Assembly: GCF_008124765.1 (NCBI RefSeq)
Contig: NZ_VNHS01000005.1
Span: forward strand, 372,001 to 436,000
DNA: 64,000 bases
Origin: Paenibacillus methanolicus
GTDB taxonomy: Bacteria; Bacillota; Bacilli; Paenibacillales; Paenibacillaceae
Reading direction: 5' to 3'
The position numbers were made by a program, and so were the translations under genes. The notes beneath the pieces were generated by a model that ran no database searches, had not been told where the DNA came from, and was given only the letters and a program-made list of their open reading frames with translations. Each line of letters starts with the position of its first letter. Position 1 is the first letter of the stretch. Shown here piece after piece: positions 1-8,173 of the stretch.

Positions 1-2
1 AC

Positions 3-821
3 GCGCTGGAGCAAGCGGCGGATAGCGATTACGACGGCGTCGTCATCTCGCACGGCGACGATCCGGCAACGGTCGAAGCGGTGAAGAAGCTGCGCGAGAA
101 GGGCAAGCAGGTCGTGGCCTTCGACTCGAACGCGGATCTGGCGACCGTGGAAGGCGTGACGTTGACGAGCCAGAAGGACGAGGCGCTGGCGCAGTTCGCG
201 CTCGATCAGCTCGTGAATGAGCAGGGGACGGACGCGAAGATCGTATACCTGTGGGTAGACGGCTTCCCGCCGATGGTGCGCCGCAACGCGGTGTATCAGG
301 ACGTCCTTGCGAAGAACCCGGGCATTAAGGAAGTAGAACGCTTCGGCGTGGCGACGGCGAATACGTCGGTCGAGACGCAGAACGCCGTCACGGCGATGCT
401 GGCTAAGCACCCGAAGGGCGAGATCGACGCGATCTTCGCGACGTGGGACGCCTTCGCGACCGGCGCGACGCGCGCGTTGATCGAAGCGGGACGCACGGAG
501 ATTAAGATCTACGGCATCGACGTCTCCAACGCCGACCTGCAGCTGATGCAGGAAGCGAACAGCCCGTGGGTGTCCACGGCGGCGGTCGATCCGAAGATGA
601 TCGGCGCGGTCGACCTGCGGCTGTTGGCGAAGAAGATCGCGGGCGAAGAGACGCCGGCTTCTTATGATCTGGAGGCGGCGAACATCGAGCAGGCGAAGCT
701 TGCGGAATCCGCCGAGCCGGTGAACATGGTTACGTTGGCCGACATTATCCCGGGCTGGGGCCAGACGACCGCCTTCGAAGAGGATTGGATGAAGGCGCTC
801 AAAGAAGCGAACGCCAAGTAA
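3..821 (+). CDS. Sugar ABC importer substrate-binding protein, 5'-truncated
   Basis: The reading frame is already open at the left edge, so the signal peptide and N-terminal lobe lie outside the window. The 272 residues present are the C-terminal part of a ribose/xylose-type periplasmic-binding-protein fold (Peripla_BP_4 class). Visible are a hinge strand ending VVAFDSNA, an alternating Rossmann pattern, and the DAIFATWDAFATGA and IKIYGIDVS blocks typical of the second lobe. In a Gram-positive it would be a lipoprotein on the outer face of the membrane. It precedes the matching double-ATPase and RbsC-like permease, so the three form one CUT2 importer. The sugar cannot be told from sequence. 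Confidence 0.9.
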   Translation, partial: ALEQAADSDYDGVVISHGDDPATVEAVKKLREKGKQVVAFDSNADLATVEGVTLTSQKDEALAQFALDQLVNEQGTDAKIVYLWVDGFPPMVRRNAVYQDVLAKNPGIKEVERFGVATANTSVETQNAVTAMLAKHPKGEIDAIFATWDAFATGATRALIEAGRTEIKIYGIDVSNADLQLMQEANSPWVSTAAVDPKMIGAVDLRLLAKKIAGEETPASYDLEAANIEQAKLAESAEPVNMVTLADIIPGWGQTTAFEEDWMKALKEANAK

Positions 822-857
822 TTGAACGCGGGTCCCCGGCGGACCAAAAACCTTAGC

Positions 858-888
858 AGCGCTCCTATCCCTTATGGATAGGGGCGCT
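858..888 (+). terminator. Stem-loop between binding-protein and ATPase genes (partial terminator or mRNA stabiliser)
   Basis: A 13-bp stem (858-870 with 876-888, one G-T wobble) closes a five-base loop. No T-run follows, so complete termination is unlikely. Hairpins in this position commonly keep binding-protein mRNA more abundant than the downstream ATPase and permease message. That role is inferred. Confidence 0.5.
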
Positions 889-918
889 CTATCCTGTTTA
901 GAGGGGATGGCGAGACTG

Positions 919-2439
919 ATGGAGAAACAGCTGGCCGCAAGGCTGGAGATGAAACGGATTTCGATCGCTTTCCCGGGCGTGCAGGCGCTCAGCGGAGTCG
1001 ATTTCGCGGCCGAAGGCGGCCGGGCGCACGCGCTCATCGGCGCGAACGGCGCCGGCAAATCGACGTTGATGAAGGTGCTGGCCGGCGCTTACGGGCATTA
1101 CACCGGCACGATTCATATCGACGGCCAAGAAGCGCCGATCCGCACGCCGAAGGACGCGAAGCGGCACGGCGTCCAGATCGTGTATCAAGAGGTGGACACG
1201 GCGCTCATTCCGAACTTGACCGTGGCGGAGAACATTATGCTCGAGCGCACGGTTCACGATATGAAAGGACGCCAGTGGATCAACTGGGGCGAGTTGCACC
1301 GCTCGGCGCAAGCCGTTCTGGAGCGGATGAACGTGCAGGTGCCGACGCGTAAGCTCGTGCAGGAACTGACGCTCGCGGAGAAGCAGATGGTACTCATCGC
1401 CCGGTCGATGACGCTGGATTGCCGCTTCCTCGTGCTGGACGAACCGACCGCGCCGCTCAGCCAAGCCGAGACCGAACAGTTGTTCAAGCTCGTCCGGCTG
1501 CTGAAGGCGGAGGGGGTCGGCGTGATCTTCATCTCCCACCGGTTGCCGGAGTTGTACGAGATTTGCGAGGACATCACGATCATGCGCGACGGCAAGCTGG
1601 TCGTCCGCGACGAGATCGCTCGCATTCCGCAGCCGAAGGTCGTCGAGCATATGCTCGGGGCGAAGTTGGACGGCCAGTTCCCACAAGCGGAGCGAACGGT
1701 TGGCGACATCGGCTTCGAGGCGAAGAATATTACGGATCCGGGCAAGGTCGACGGCGTAAACCTTGCGGTGCGCGCGGGCGAAATCATCGGTCTCGCCGGG
1801 CTGGTCGGCGCGGGCAAGACCGAGCTGTGCCGGGCGTTGTTCGGCGCTTCGCCCTCGGCGACCGGCGATATCATCGTGCGCGGGCGGAAGCTGCGGGTCG
1901 GCTCGCCCCATGACGCGGTACGCGGGGGGCTGGCTCTCGTGCCGGAGGAACGCCGGCGCGAAGGCGTCTTCGTCGGCGAATCGGTCGGAGATAACTTGAC
2001 GGCCGCCGTGCTGTCGCGGTTTGCCGCATGGGGCTCTTGGCTGAGCCGGAAGAAGGAGAAGGCCGCCGCCGCGGAGATGATCGCAAGTCTCGGTATCAAG
2101 ACGCCAAGCGAGCGATCGCTCGTGCGCAATCTGTCCGGCGGCAATCAGCAGAAGGTCGCGATCGGCAAGTGGCTGCTCGCGGACGCGGACGTATACATAT
2201 TCGACGAGCCGACCAAAGGGGTGGACGTCGGCGCGAAACGCGACATCTACGAGCTGGTGGCGGGACTCGCGGCGCGGGGCAAATGCGTCTTGTACGCATC
2301 CAGCGAGCTGCCCGAGCTGCTCGGACTGACGGACCGCATGTACGTGATGTACGACGGGACCATCCGCAAGGAACTGGTGACGAAAGATACAAGCGAGGAA
2401 GAAATTTTGCTCTACAGCACGGGAGGCATGGCGAAATGA
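919..2439 (+). CDS. CUT2-type sugar ABC importer ATP-binding protein (two fused ATPase domains)
   Basis: This 506-residue protein has the two tandem ATPase domains of RbsA/XylG/MglA proteins and energises the importer. Domain 1 has Walker A GANGAGKST near residues 41-49, a relaxed signature LTLAEKQ and Walker B VLDEPT near 172. Domain 2 has GLVGAGKT near 293, the signature LSGGNQQ near 403 and IFDEPT near 427. The start at 919 is chosen because GAGGGG ends 12 bases upstream. The ATG at 907 touches that site, and the frame opens further upstream without a usable one. The stop overlaps the permease start as ATGA, indicating translational coupling. Confidence 0.93.
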   Translation: MEKQLAARLEMKRISIAFPGVQALSGVDFAAEGGRAHALIGANGAGKSTLMKVLAGAYGHYTGTIHIDGQEAPIRTPKDAKRHGVQIVYQEVDTALIPNLTVAENIMLERTVHDMKGRQWINWGELHRSAQAVLERMNVQVPTRKLVQELTLAEKQMVLIARSMTLDCRFLVLDEPTAPLSQAETEQLFKLVRLLKAEGVGVIFISHRLPELYEICEDITIMRDGKLVVRDEIARIPQPKVVEHMLGAKLDGQFPQAERTVGDIGFEAKNITDPGKVDGVNLAVRAGEIIGLAGLVGAGKTELCRALFGASPSATGDIIVRGRKLRVGSPHDAVRGGLALVPEERRREGVFVGESVGDNLTAAVLSRFAAWGSWLSRKKEKAAAAEMIASLGIKTPSERSLVRNLSGGNQQKVAIGKWLLADADVYIFDEPTKGVDVGAKRDIYELVAGLAARGKCVLYASSELPELLGLTDRMYVMYDGTIRKELVTKDTSEEEILLYSTGGMAK

Positions 2440-3431
2440 AAACAGCGGTCGAGCTACGCGAAAGACGCGCGTTCAACGTGGTCGAGTTATTGTACAAATA
2501 CGGGACGCTCCTTACGATCCTCGTGCTGGTGGCGGTATTCGGCACGATGGCGGACGGCTTCCTGAACGGGTCTAATGTTATTAATATTTTGCGCTCGATT
2601 TCCATTGTGACGATTATCGCGATCGGACTAACGGTCTCGCTCGCCGTCGGCGGGTTCGACCTGTCGGTCGGCTCGGCGGCCACGCTCGCCAACGCGGTCG
2701 TCATCTCGATGTTCGTCTGGCACGGGCAGAACCTGTTCGTCGGCATCGCGGTCGCGATCGCGATCTGTCTGGCGATCGGTCTGCTCAACGCTTTCCTGGT
2801 GACCAGCTTCAATATTCAGGACATGCTCATGACGCTGGCGACGATGTTCGTCATCCAGGGCGCGGCGCTCACTTACACGAAAGGCGCGACGATCTCGGAA
2901 AATATGGTCATGCCAAGCGGCGATTTCGCGACGGGACTTATTCCGGACGTCTTCTCGAAGCTCGGTTCCGTGCCGTGGATCATCATTATCATGCTGATCG
3001 TCGTCGCGTCGGTGCACATTTTCCTCAACTACACGAAACACGGCCGTTACATGTACATGATCGGCGGCAACCCGGAGGCGGCCAAGCTGACGGGCATCGC
3101 GGTGAAACGGTACCGGCTGGCGGCGTACCTGCTCTCCGCGCTGTTCGCGGGCATCGGCGGCATCGTGCTCGCGTCGAGGGTTATGACCGCGGAAGTGAAC
3201 GCGGGCGCGCCTTATCTGATGGACGCGGTCGCGGCGGCGTTCATCGGGTTCTCCGTCTTCGGAGCGGGCAAGCCGAACGCCTTCGGCACGTTCGTCGGCG
3301 CGGTGCTCATCGGCATTCTGTCGAATGGATTGGTCATGTTGTCCGTCCCTTACTATGCGATGGATATCGTCAAAGGCTCGGTGCTGGCGCTGGCGCTGGC
3401 TATAACGTACTATAAGCGACAACATGCTTGA
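2436..3431 (+). CDS. CUT2-type sugar ABC importer permease (RbsC/XylH family)
   Basis: A 331-residue very hydrophobic protein of the BPD_transp_2 family with about eight to ten membrane segments. It carries the family block GLTVSLAVGGFDLSVGSAA near residues 63-81 and the conserved GTxxGAxxIGxLxNGL pattern near the C-terminus. Two copies would form the membrane channel. The ATG at 2436 overlaps the upstream TGA and has GGGAGG nine bases ahead. It ends the first transporter operon and a strong hairpin follows. The substrate is probably a monosaccharide, unidentified. Confidence 0.93.
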   Translation: MKTAVELRERRAFNVVELLYKYGTLLTILVLVAVFGTMADGFLNGSNVINILRSISIVTIIAIGLTVSLAVGGFDLSVGSAATLANAVVISMFVWHGQNLFVGIAVAIAICLAIGLLNAFLVTSFNIQDMLMTLATMFVIQGAALTYTKGATISENMVMPSGDFATGLIPDVFSKLGSVPWIIIIMLIVVASVHIFLNYTKHGRYMYMIGGNPEAAKLTGIAVKRYRLAAYLLSALFAGIGGIVLASRVMTAEVNAGAPYLMDAVAAAFIGFSVFGAGKPNAFGTFVGAVLIGILSNGLVMLSVPYYAMDIVKGSVLALALAITYYKRQHA

Positions 3432-3437
3432 TCGAGG

Positions 3438-3462
3438 GCCGGCTGCGGGAGACGCAGCCGGC
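3438..3462 (+). terminator. GC-rich stem-loop after permease gene
   Basis: Ten perfect base pairs (3438-3447 with 3453-3462) close a GGAGA loop just after the stop codon. There is no clear T-run, so it may act as a 3' mRNA end or a weak terminator of the sugar transporter operon. Confidence 0.55.
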
Positions 3463-3542
3463 TCTGGCGCGCTTGACCGCGAACGGGGGAACAGTTGCAA
3501 CGTGGCGGACACCGCGTTCCGGCATGGCGGGATATAGCCATC

Positions 3543-3569
3543 TTGCCAATGTGCGAATTTTGTGATAAT
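3543..3569 (+). promoter_or_regulatory. Candidate sigma-A promoter for argS
   Basis: TTGCCA (3543-3548) and TGTGATAAT, an extended -10 (hexamer 3564-3569), are separated by 15 bases. This is short but workable with an extended -10. Transcription would begin near 3577, just before the T-box leader. No better pair is visible. Confidence 0.4.
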
Positions 3570-3604
3570 TTAACTCCAAGTTAATCGTTCATAACAGGTA
3601 ACAT

Positions 3605-3844
3605 TGAAGAACGGGAGAGTACTCCGCGTGACGCAGTCTTAGCGAGCCGGGTTGGTGGGAGCCGGTACGCGCGCATGGAGGAAGCGGACCCGGGAGATGA
3701 TATGGCGAAGCCGCGCCGCGGCCGTAGGCGTATCCGGTCAAGGGCCGTTATCCCGATCGAGCGGCCGGACCTTATGGCACGGCACTTAGAGTGGCACCGC
3801 GGGAACCTACAGGGTCTCGTCTCTTAGGAGACGGGGCTTTTTTT
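3605..3844 (+). promoter_or_regulatory. T-box leader of argS with intrinsic terminator
   Basis: The invariant T-box AGAGTGGCACCGCGGG lies at 3788-3803, where uncharged tRNA acceptor ends pair in the antiterminator. It is followed by a terminator (stem about 3813-3837, then seven Ts at 3838-3844). Stem I begins with an AGTA-containing loop (near 3620), and its distal part has the conserved GGTTGGTGGGA segment (about 3650-3660). A CGG triplet at 3691-3693 sits where the specifier codon should be, matching arginine and the downstream gene. Low charged tRNA-Arg would therefore induce argS. The specifier assignment is by position and not by folding. Confidence 0.92.
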
Positions 3845-3875
3845 GCGTTTAAATCGGATAAGGGAGTGCAAGAAC

Positions 3876-5603
3876 ATGCAGAAGTACAAATCTATTATTG
3901 CGCGGGAAATAACGAAATTGCTCGAAACCGTCAAAGAAGCGGACATCGAAACGTTGATCGAATATCCGCCGAATCCGGAGATGGGAGACCTATCGCTGCC
4001 CTGCTTCAAGCTGAGTAAGCAGCTGCGCAAGCCGCCGCAGGCAATCGCCGAAGAGCTGAAGTCGCGGATGAAGCCGGATGGTGTCGAACGGATCGAGGCC
4101 GTCTCCGGGTATTTGAATTTCTATCTGGATGGCGCGCGCTTCGCGTCGTCGGTCATCGGCGAAGCGCTGGCGCGAGGCGAGCGGTACGGCTCGCGAAATA
4201 TCGGCGAAGGCGGGAAAGTGGTCATCGACTATTCGTCGCCGAACATCGCCAAACCGTTCCATATCGCGCACCTGCGTTCGACGGTGATCGGCAATGCGCT
4301 GTACCGGATTCACGACTTTCTCGGCTTCGATTGCGTCGGCGTCAATCACCTTGGGGATTGGGGCACCCAATTCGGCAAGCTGATCGTGGCGTACCGTCAA
4401 TGGGGCGATGAGACGGCCGTCGATGAGGGCGGAATCGATGAGCTGCTGCGTTTGTACGTGAAGTTCCACGAGGAGGCCGAACGCGATCCGTCGTTGGAAG
4501 ACGAGGCACGGGGCTGGTTCGTGCGGATGGAGCATGGGGATGAGGAAGCGCTGGCTTTGTGGCGCCGTTTCGTCGACATCAGCATGGCGGAGTTCACGCG
4601 CATATATGAGTTGCTCGGCGTGTCGTTCGATTCGTACGCGGGGGAGAGCTTCTACAACGGCCGCATGGACCCGGTCGTCGCGGAGCTGCGGGAGAAGGCG
4701 CTGCTGGAAGCAGACAAAGGCGCTTGGCTCGTGCGGTTGGATGCGTACGATATGCCGCCCGCGCTCATTCTGAAGAAGGATGGCAGCTCGCTCTATCATA
4801 CGCGCGACATTACGGCAGCGCTGTACCGCAAGGAAACCTACGATTTCCGCAAGGCGATCTACGTGACGGATTACGCGCAAAACCTGCATTTCGCGCAATG
4901 GTTCAAAGTCGTCGAGCTGATGGGGTACGGCTGGGCAAAGGACCTCGTCCACGTGCCGTTCGGACGCGTCAGCCTCGAAGGCGCGAGCCTGTCCACGCGC
5001 AGAGGCAACGTGCTCAAATTGGAGGATGTCTTGAACCAGGCGATCGCCAAAACGCGCGAGATTATGGAATCCCGTCCGCAGCCGATCGCGGATATCGAGA
5101 CGGTCTCCCGGCAGGTGGGCGTAGGCGCGGTCATCTTCCACGATCTGGGCTCCGGCCGGATCAAGGACATCGATTTCAAGTGGGAGGACGTGCTCAATTT
5201 CGAGGGAGAGAGCGGTCCGTACGTGCAATATACGCATGCGCGCGCGTGCAGCGTGCTGGCGAAGGCGGGAGCAGCCGGGCTGGCCTTAAGCGAGATCGGG
5301 CAGGCGCCGGACGAAGCGGCGTTGGCGGCGCTGCCGATCAACGAAGCGACCTTGCGCCTGGCGAAGGAGCTGTCGCTGTTCGGCGAGCGGGTGGAACTGG
5401 CGATGCGCAAGCTGGAGCCGTCCATCGTCGCGCGCTGCTTGGTCGATCTCGCTCAGGCGTTCAACCGGTTCTATCACGAATGCCGTATTATGGCCGAGGC
5501 GGATGGGGTGCGGACGGCGCGCTTGGCGCTCGTGCAGGCTGCGAAGCTGACGCTCGCCAACGGATTGCGGCTGATCGGGCTGGAGGCGCCGGAGCAGATT
5601 TGA
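3876..5603 (+). CDS. argS: Arginyl-tRNA synthetase
   Basis: A 575-residue class I aminoacyl-tRNA synthetase that charges tRNA-Arg in the cytoplasm. It has the N-terminal Arg-S additional domain (residues 1-90), the HIGH-type signature as HIAH near residue 128 within PNIAKPFHIAHLRST, and the KMSKS-loop counterpart STRRGN near 373. The C-terminal DALR anticodon-binding domain covers about 450-575 and ends in GLRLIGLEAP. Length fits Bacillus ArgS (about 556). The start has GGGAG nine bases upstream. It is preceded by a T-box leader with an arginine specifier, which independently supports the call. Confidence 0.98.
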   Translation: MQKYKSIIAREITKLLETVKEADIETLIEYPPNPEMGDLSLPCFKLSKQLRKPPQAIAEELKSRMKPDGVERIEAVSGYLNFYLDGARFASSVIGEALARGERYGSRNIGEGGKVVIDYSSPNIAKPFHIAHLRSTVIGNALYRIHDFLGFDCVGVNHLGDWGTQFGKLIVAYRQWGDETAVDEGGIDELLRLYVKFHEEAERDPSLEDEARGWFVRMEHGDEEALALWRRFVDISMAEFTRIYELLGVSFDSYAGESFYNGRMDPVVAELREKALLEADKGAWLVRLDAYDMPPALILKKDGSSLYHTRDITAALYRKETYDFRKAIYVTDYAQNLHFAQWFKVVELMGYGWAKDLVHVPFGRVSLEGASLSTRRGNVLKLEDVLNQAIAKTREIMESRPQPIADIETVSRQVGVGAVIFHDLGSGRIKDIDFKWEDVLNFEGESGPYVQYTHARACSVLAKAGAAGLALSEIGQAPDEAALAALPINEATLRLAKELSLFGERVELAMRKLEPSIVARCLVDLAQAFNRFYHECRIMAEADGVRTARLALVQAAKLTLANGLRLIGLEAPEQI

Positions 5604-5691
5604 GGCGCGGGGGAAGCGGAGGTTGCTTGGCGCCGCGCGTGAAGCAGTAGGAGTATGACGCGCCGATTGAGGAGAAGGAGAGGAACAGACG

Positions 5692-6480
5692 ATGATCGTT
5701 GATATCCGCTGCTTGAGCGCCAATGCCATACCCACCATATTTCACGACTTTCAAATGATCGATGCCATTCGGGATTTCAATCTGACGATCGAGCCAGGGA
5801 ACGTATACGGGATCGTCGGATCGATCGGCTCCGGCGGCTGGTTGCTCAGCTGGCTGCTTGCCGGACGCGAGCCCATGCTGACGGAACTTCTGGACATGTC
5901 GAAAGGGGCGATCGACGTGGATGGAAGAGCGGCCGACAACGCGATGCTGCAGCGCATCTCTTGTTATATCGGCGAAGGGGTAGCGGAATTTCCTTACCGG
6001 ACATTCCGAGCGTATCCGTCCGCGCTGATACGGAGGCTTAGACGCGTGAAGACGGTCGCGGATCAGATCGAAGCCGGGCTGTCCCGGAGCGGGAGCACCC
6101 TGACGCTGCGAGATGTAGCCGAGCTCTTCGAGCTGTCGGGCGCGGAGATGCGCGATCCCGCTAACGGGCGCCTTCATCGCCCGCTTGAATTTAACAGCGT
6201 GGAACGTTGGCGCGCTTCGCTTGCAATCGGATATGCGTTTCGGAAGAAGCTCTACTGCGCGCCGTGGATCGAACCGCATGGCATTGATTATTTGCTTAGC
6301 CATTATAATCGTAAATTCGTAAAGCTTCTGCGCGACGGGGGCGCCTCGGTCATCATTCCGGTGAGCAGCGAAGCGCATGTGGCCGGTATCGCGGATCGAA
6401 TCGTGCATGTGAAACCTTGGAAGCCGCGGGACGAAGAAGAAGGAGTCGCGGCGCCGTTGACCATGCATGCCGACGATTGA
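5692..6480 (+). CDS. ABC-ATPase-like protein with degenerate Walker A
   Basis: A 262-residue protein laid out like an ABC ATPase: an N-terminal beta region, a P-loop position, a helical insert and a VIIPVSSEAHVAGIADRIVHVK tail that mirrors the H-loop region. The nucleotide motifs are altered. The P-loop reads GSIGSGGW at 43-50, so the lysine is Gly49 and the Ser/Thr is Trp50. The LSGGQ position reads NSVERW near 170. The Walker B segment (LYCAPWIEP) has no DE pair. It should not hydrolyse ATP by the normal mechanism. The ribosome site AGGAGAAGGAG is strong and no frame breaks are seen. Substrate, partner and role are unknown. It may be a regulatory or dead ATPase subunit. Confidence 0.7.
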   Translation: MIVDIRCLSANAIPTIFHDFQMIDAIRDFNLTIEPGNVYGIVGSIGSGGWLLSWLLAGREPMLTELLDMSKGAIDVDGRAADNAMLQRISCYIGEGVAEFPYRTFRAYPSALIRRLRRVKTVADQIEAGLSRSGSTLTLRDVAELFELSGAEMRDPANGRLHRPLEFNSVERWRASLAIGYAFRKKLYCAPWIEPHGIDYLLSHYNRKFVKLLRDGGASVIIPVSSEAHVAGIADRIVHVKPWKPRDEEEGVAAPLTMHADD

Positions 6481-6562
6481 AGAGCATGCCTCCTAAGGCG
6501 GAAGCTCGGGCGAGGAACGGTAAATTCGGGTAGCGCCGCGGATCGCCGCAAGTCAAAAAGCC

Positions 6563-6588
6563 GCCCATCCGGATTCAGGCGGATGGGC
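6563..6588 (-). terminator. Intrinsic terminator for quinone reductase gene
   Basis: A nine-base-pair stem (6563-6571 with 6580-6588) is followed, when read on the minus strand, by a GGC and then five Ts. It lies 12 bases after the stop of the minus-strand oxidoreductase gene. Confidence 0.8.
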
Positions 6589-6600
6589 AGCTTTGCTGCA

Positions 6601-7137
6601 TTAAACGGTTACGTGCTCGGCGGTGACGAATTTCGCATAGTCCTGCGCGCTGCGCGCCAACTCTTCGTCCGTCACGTTGCCGACGTCGCTTAGCGAGAAG
6701 ACGGGCAGATAAGAGGCGCCGACGTAATGGGCCACTCCTTCGAACGGGCGGAGAAACTCCCGGATCGTGAAGCGGTTGAGACCGTCCGCCGCATAGCCCG
6801 CTGCGGGGCCGTACGTGGAGACGGCGACGCCGAACTGCTTGCCTTTCAGCTTGTCGCCGTCCGGTCCGTATGCCCATCCGTATTGGAACACATCGTCGAG
6901 CCACTGCTTAAGGAGCGGCGGCGAGCTGTACCAGTAAAGCGGAAATTGGAAGATGATGCGGTCGTGCGCTTCCAGCAGCTGTTGTTCGCGGGCGACGTCG
7001 ATCGCGCGATCGGGATAAGCCTCGTACAGCTTATGGACGGTGACGCTGCCGGCATGCTGTTCGAGCCCGTCGGACCAGGCGCGGTTAATGCGGGAGGCGG
7101 ACAAGTTCGGGTGAACGACGATCACTAACGTTTTCAT
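6601..7137 (-). CDS. NAD(P)H-dependent FMN oxidoreductase (quinone reductase, flavodoxin-2 family)
   Basis: A 178-residue flavodoxin-fold protein of the KefF/MdaB/YwrO group, which carries out two-electron reduction of quinones. Family marks are the N-terminal strand TLVIVVHPNLSASRIN (phosphate-binding region), FQFPLYWYSSPPLLKQWLD near residues 67-85, and LKGKQFGVAVSTYGP near 100. The minus-strand ribosome site is GGAG ten bases ahead of ATG. It is transcribed in the same direction as the upstream HxlR-type gene, a pairing common for electrophile-sensing detoxification (compare B. subtilis YodB or CatR targets). Regulation by that neighbour is inferred. Confidence 0.88.
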   Translation of the reverse strand: MKTLVIVVHPNLSASRINRAWSDGLEQHAGSVTVHKLYEAYPDRAIDVAREQQLLEAHDRIIFQFPLYWYSSPPLLKQWLDDVFQYGWAYGPDGDKLKGKQFGVAVSTYGPAAGYAADGLNRFTIREFLRPFEGVAHYVGASYLPVFSLSDVGNVTDEELARSAQDYAKFVTAEHVTV

Positions 7138-7203
7138 TTTGAATCATCTCCTGTATTCAATCGTTTTGGTATCCTGTTCTCTACGATACATAAGATGCTG
7201 AAT

Positions 7204-7223
7204 AAAAGTAAGTACGCACTTTT
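7204..7223 (-). promoter_or_regulatory. Candidate HxlR-type operator
   Basis: AAAAGT at 7204-7209 and ACTTTT at 7218-7223 form an inverted repeat around AAGTACGCACTT (7210-7221), in the 97-base gap between the hxlR-like gene and the reductase. AGTAAGTA-like words occur in operators of the B. subtilis HxlR-family regulators. It would control the reductase. Confidence 0.4.
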
Positions 7224-7234
7224 CCGTGCAATAC

Positions 7235-7603
7235 TCACCGATTGGAAAGTAAGCTCTCGCGCTCGGGCAGTCTGAAATGTTCGCCCCATTGGTCTAGTTG
7301 CTCCAAGATGGGGGTCAGTCCATGGCCAAGCGCGGTCAGCTCGTATTCGACTTTCGGCGGCACGACGGGATACACGTAGCGCTGCAAGATGCCGATCTCC
7401 TCCAGCTCGCGCAGCTGTTGGGCGAGCATTTTGTGCGTAATGCCCGGGATGCTCGATTTCAGCTCTCCGTACCTCTTCTTGCCATCGCGAAGCTTCCAGA
7501 TAATCGTCATCTTCCATCGTCCGGATAGCAGCGAGATCGCCAGCTCGGTCGCGCAGGGGAAGATTTTGCTGTTGAAGCCGTATTGAGCGTTCGGGTCGGA
7601 CAT
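7235..7603 (-). CDS. HxlR-family winged-helix transcriptional regulator
   Basis: A 122-residue MarR-like winged helix of the HxlR family. It shows the hallmark order CATELAISLLSGRWKMTIIW (first helix, residues 17-36), LRDGKKRYGELKSSIPGITHKML (recognition helix-turn-helix, split here by position 38-60), and YVYPVVPPKVEYELT (wing, about 75-90). Cys17 occupies the place of the redox-sensing cysteine of YodB/HypR-type members, so quinone or aldehyde sensing is plausible. The start has AAGGAAG about nine bases upstream. Divergent from lrgAB, it may also touch that promoter. Confidence 0.93.
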   Translation of the reverse strand: MSDPNAQYGFNSKIFPCATELAISLLSGRWKMTIIWKLRDGKKRYGELKSSIPGITHKMLAQQLRELEEIGILQRYVYPVVPPKVEYELTALGHGLTPILEQLDQWGEHFRLPERESLLSNR

Positions 7604-7661
7604 GTCCGTTCACTTCCTTTTCGAAGCGGTAATAGGTGCTCGTGGTGCAAGTATAGGCGGT

Positions 7662-7690
7662 TTGGGAAAGGTTGTAAATCGGACTATAAT
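7662..7690 (+). promoter_or_regulatory. Candidate promoter for lrgAB
   Basis: TTGGGA (7662-7667), a 17-base spacer and TATAAT (7685-7690) lie in the divergent gap. A second TATAAT occurs at 7726-7731 without a good -35. The leader to lrgA would be about 100 bases. Confidence 0.45.
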
Positions 7691-7798
7691 CGCGAAAATG
7701 TCCCATGCGCCTGCCAGAATCGCGCTATAATAGGGGCAATGTGTGCGAGACGTAGAGGGCGGCTGGCAAGTAAGCTGCCGGTTTGGGAGGAAATGAAA

Positions 7799-8173
7799 AT
7801 GAGGGGCTTTGCGATTTTGCTCGGCTTTTGGCTGGCGGGGGAAGGCATCGTATACGCGACGGGCGCGCCGCTGCCCGGTCAAGTGGTCGGCATGATGCTG
7901 CTGTTGATCGCGCTGCTGCGCGGCTGGGTGAAGGAAGCGTGGGTCAAAGATGCGGCGGATTTGCTGTTCACGCGGATGATGCTGTTTTTCGCGCCGGTTA
8001 TTGCCGGGGTTATGATCTATTTCCCGGTCATTCGGGCGCACTGGCTGCCCGTGGCGGGCGCGGTGCTCCTGGGCACGTTAGGCGTGCTGGCGGCGACCGG
8101 CGGCGCGATTACGGTGATGACTTCGCGCAGGCGCGAACGCGCGCGGAAGGAGGATTACCATGTTGGGGCATGA
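7799..8173 (+). CDS. lrgA: CidA/LrgA family membrane protein
   Basis: A 124-residue integral membrane protein with four predicted helices. It contains the family block GAPLPGQVVGMMLLL near residues 20-34 and ADLLFTRMMLFFAPVIAGVM near 60-79. LrgA/CidA proteins resemble phage holins. With LrgB partners they are now also linked to pyruvate uptake (B. subtilis PftAB). ATG 7799 is preferred over 7793 because GGGAGG lies eight bases ahead. The 3' end overlaps the next gene by 14 bases, so the pair is coupled. Confidence 0.9.
   Translation: MRGFAILLGFWLAGEGIVYATGAPLPGQVVGMMLLLIALLRGWVKEAWVKDAADLLFTRMMLFFAPVIAGVMIYFPVIRAHWLPVAGAVLLGTLGVLAATGGAITVMTSRRRERARKEDYHVGA

Noticed and set aside
898..1911. 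Long minus-strand open frame opposite the ATPase gene
   Set aside because: It is a mirror of the GC-rich coding frame, rich in Arg/His/Asp/Leu, with no ribosome site. Many similar antisense frames (for example 3990-5237, 33073-34494 and 61837-63939) were dropped for the same reason.
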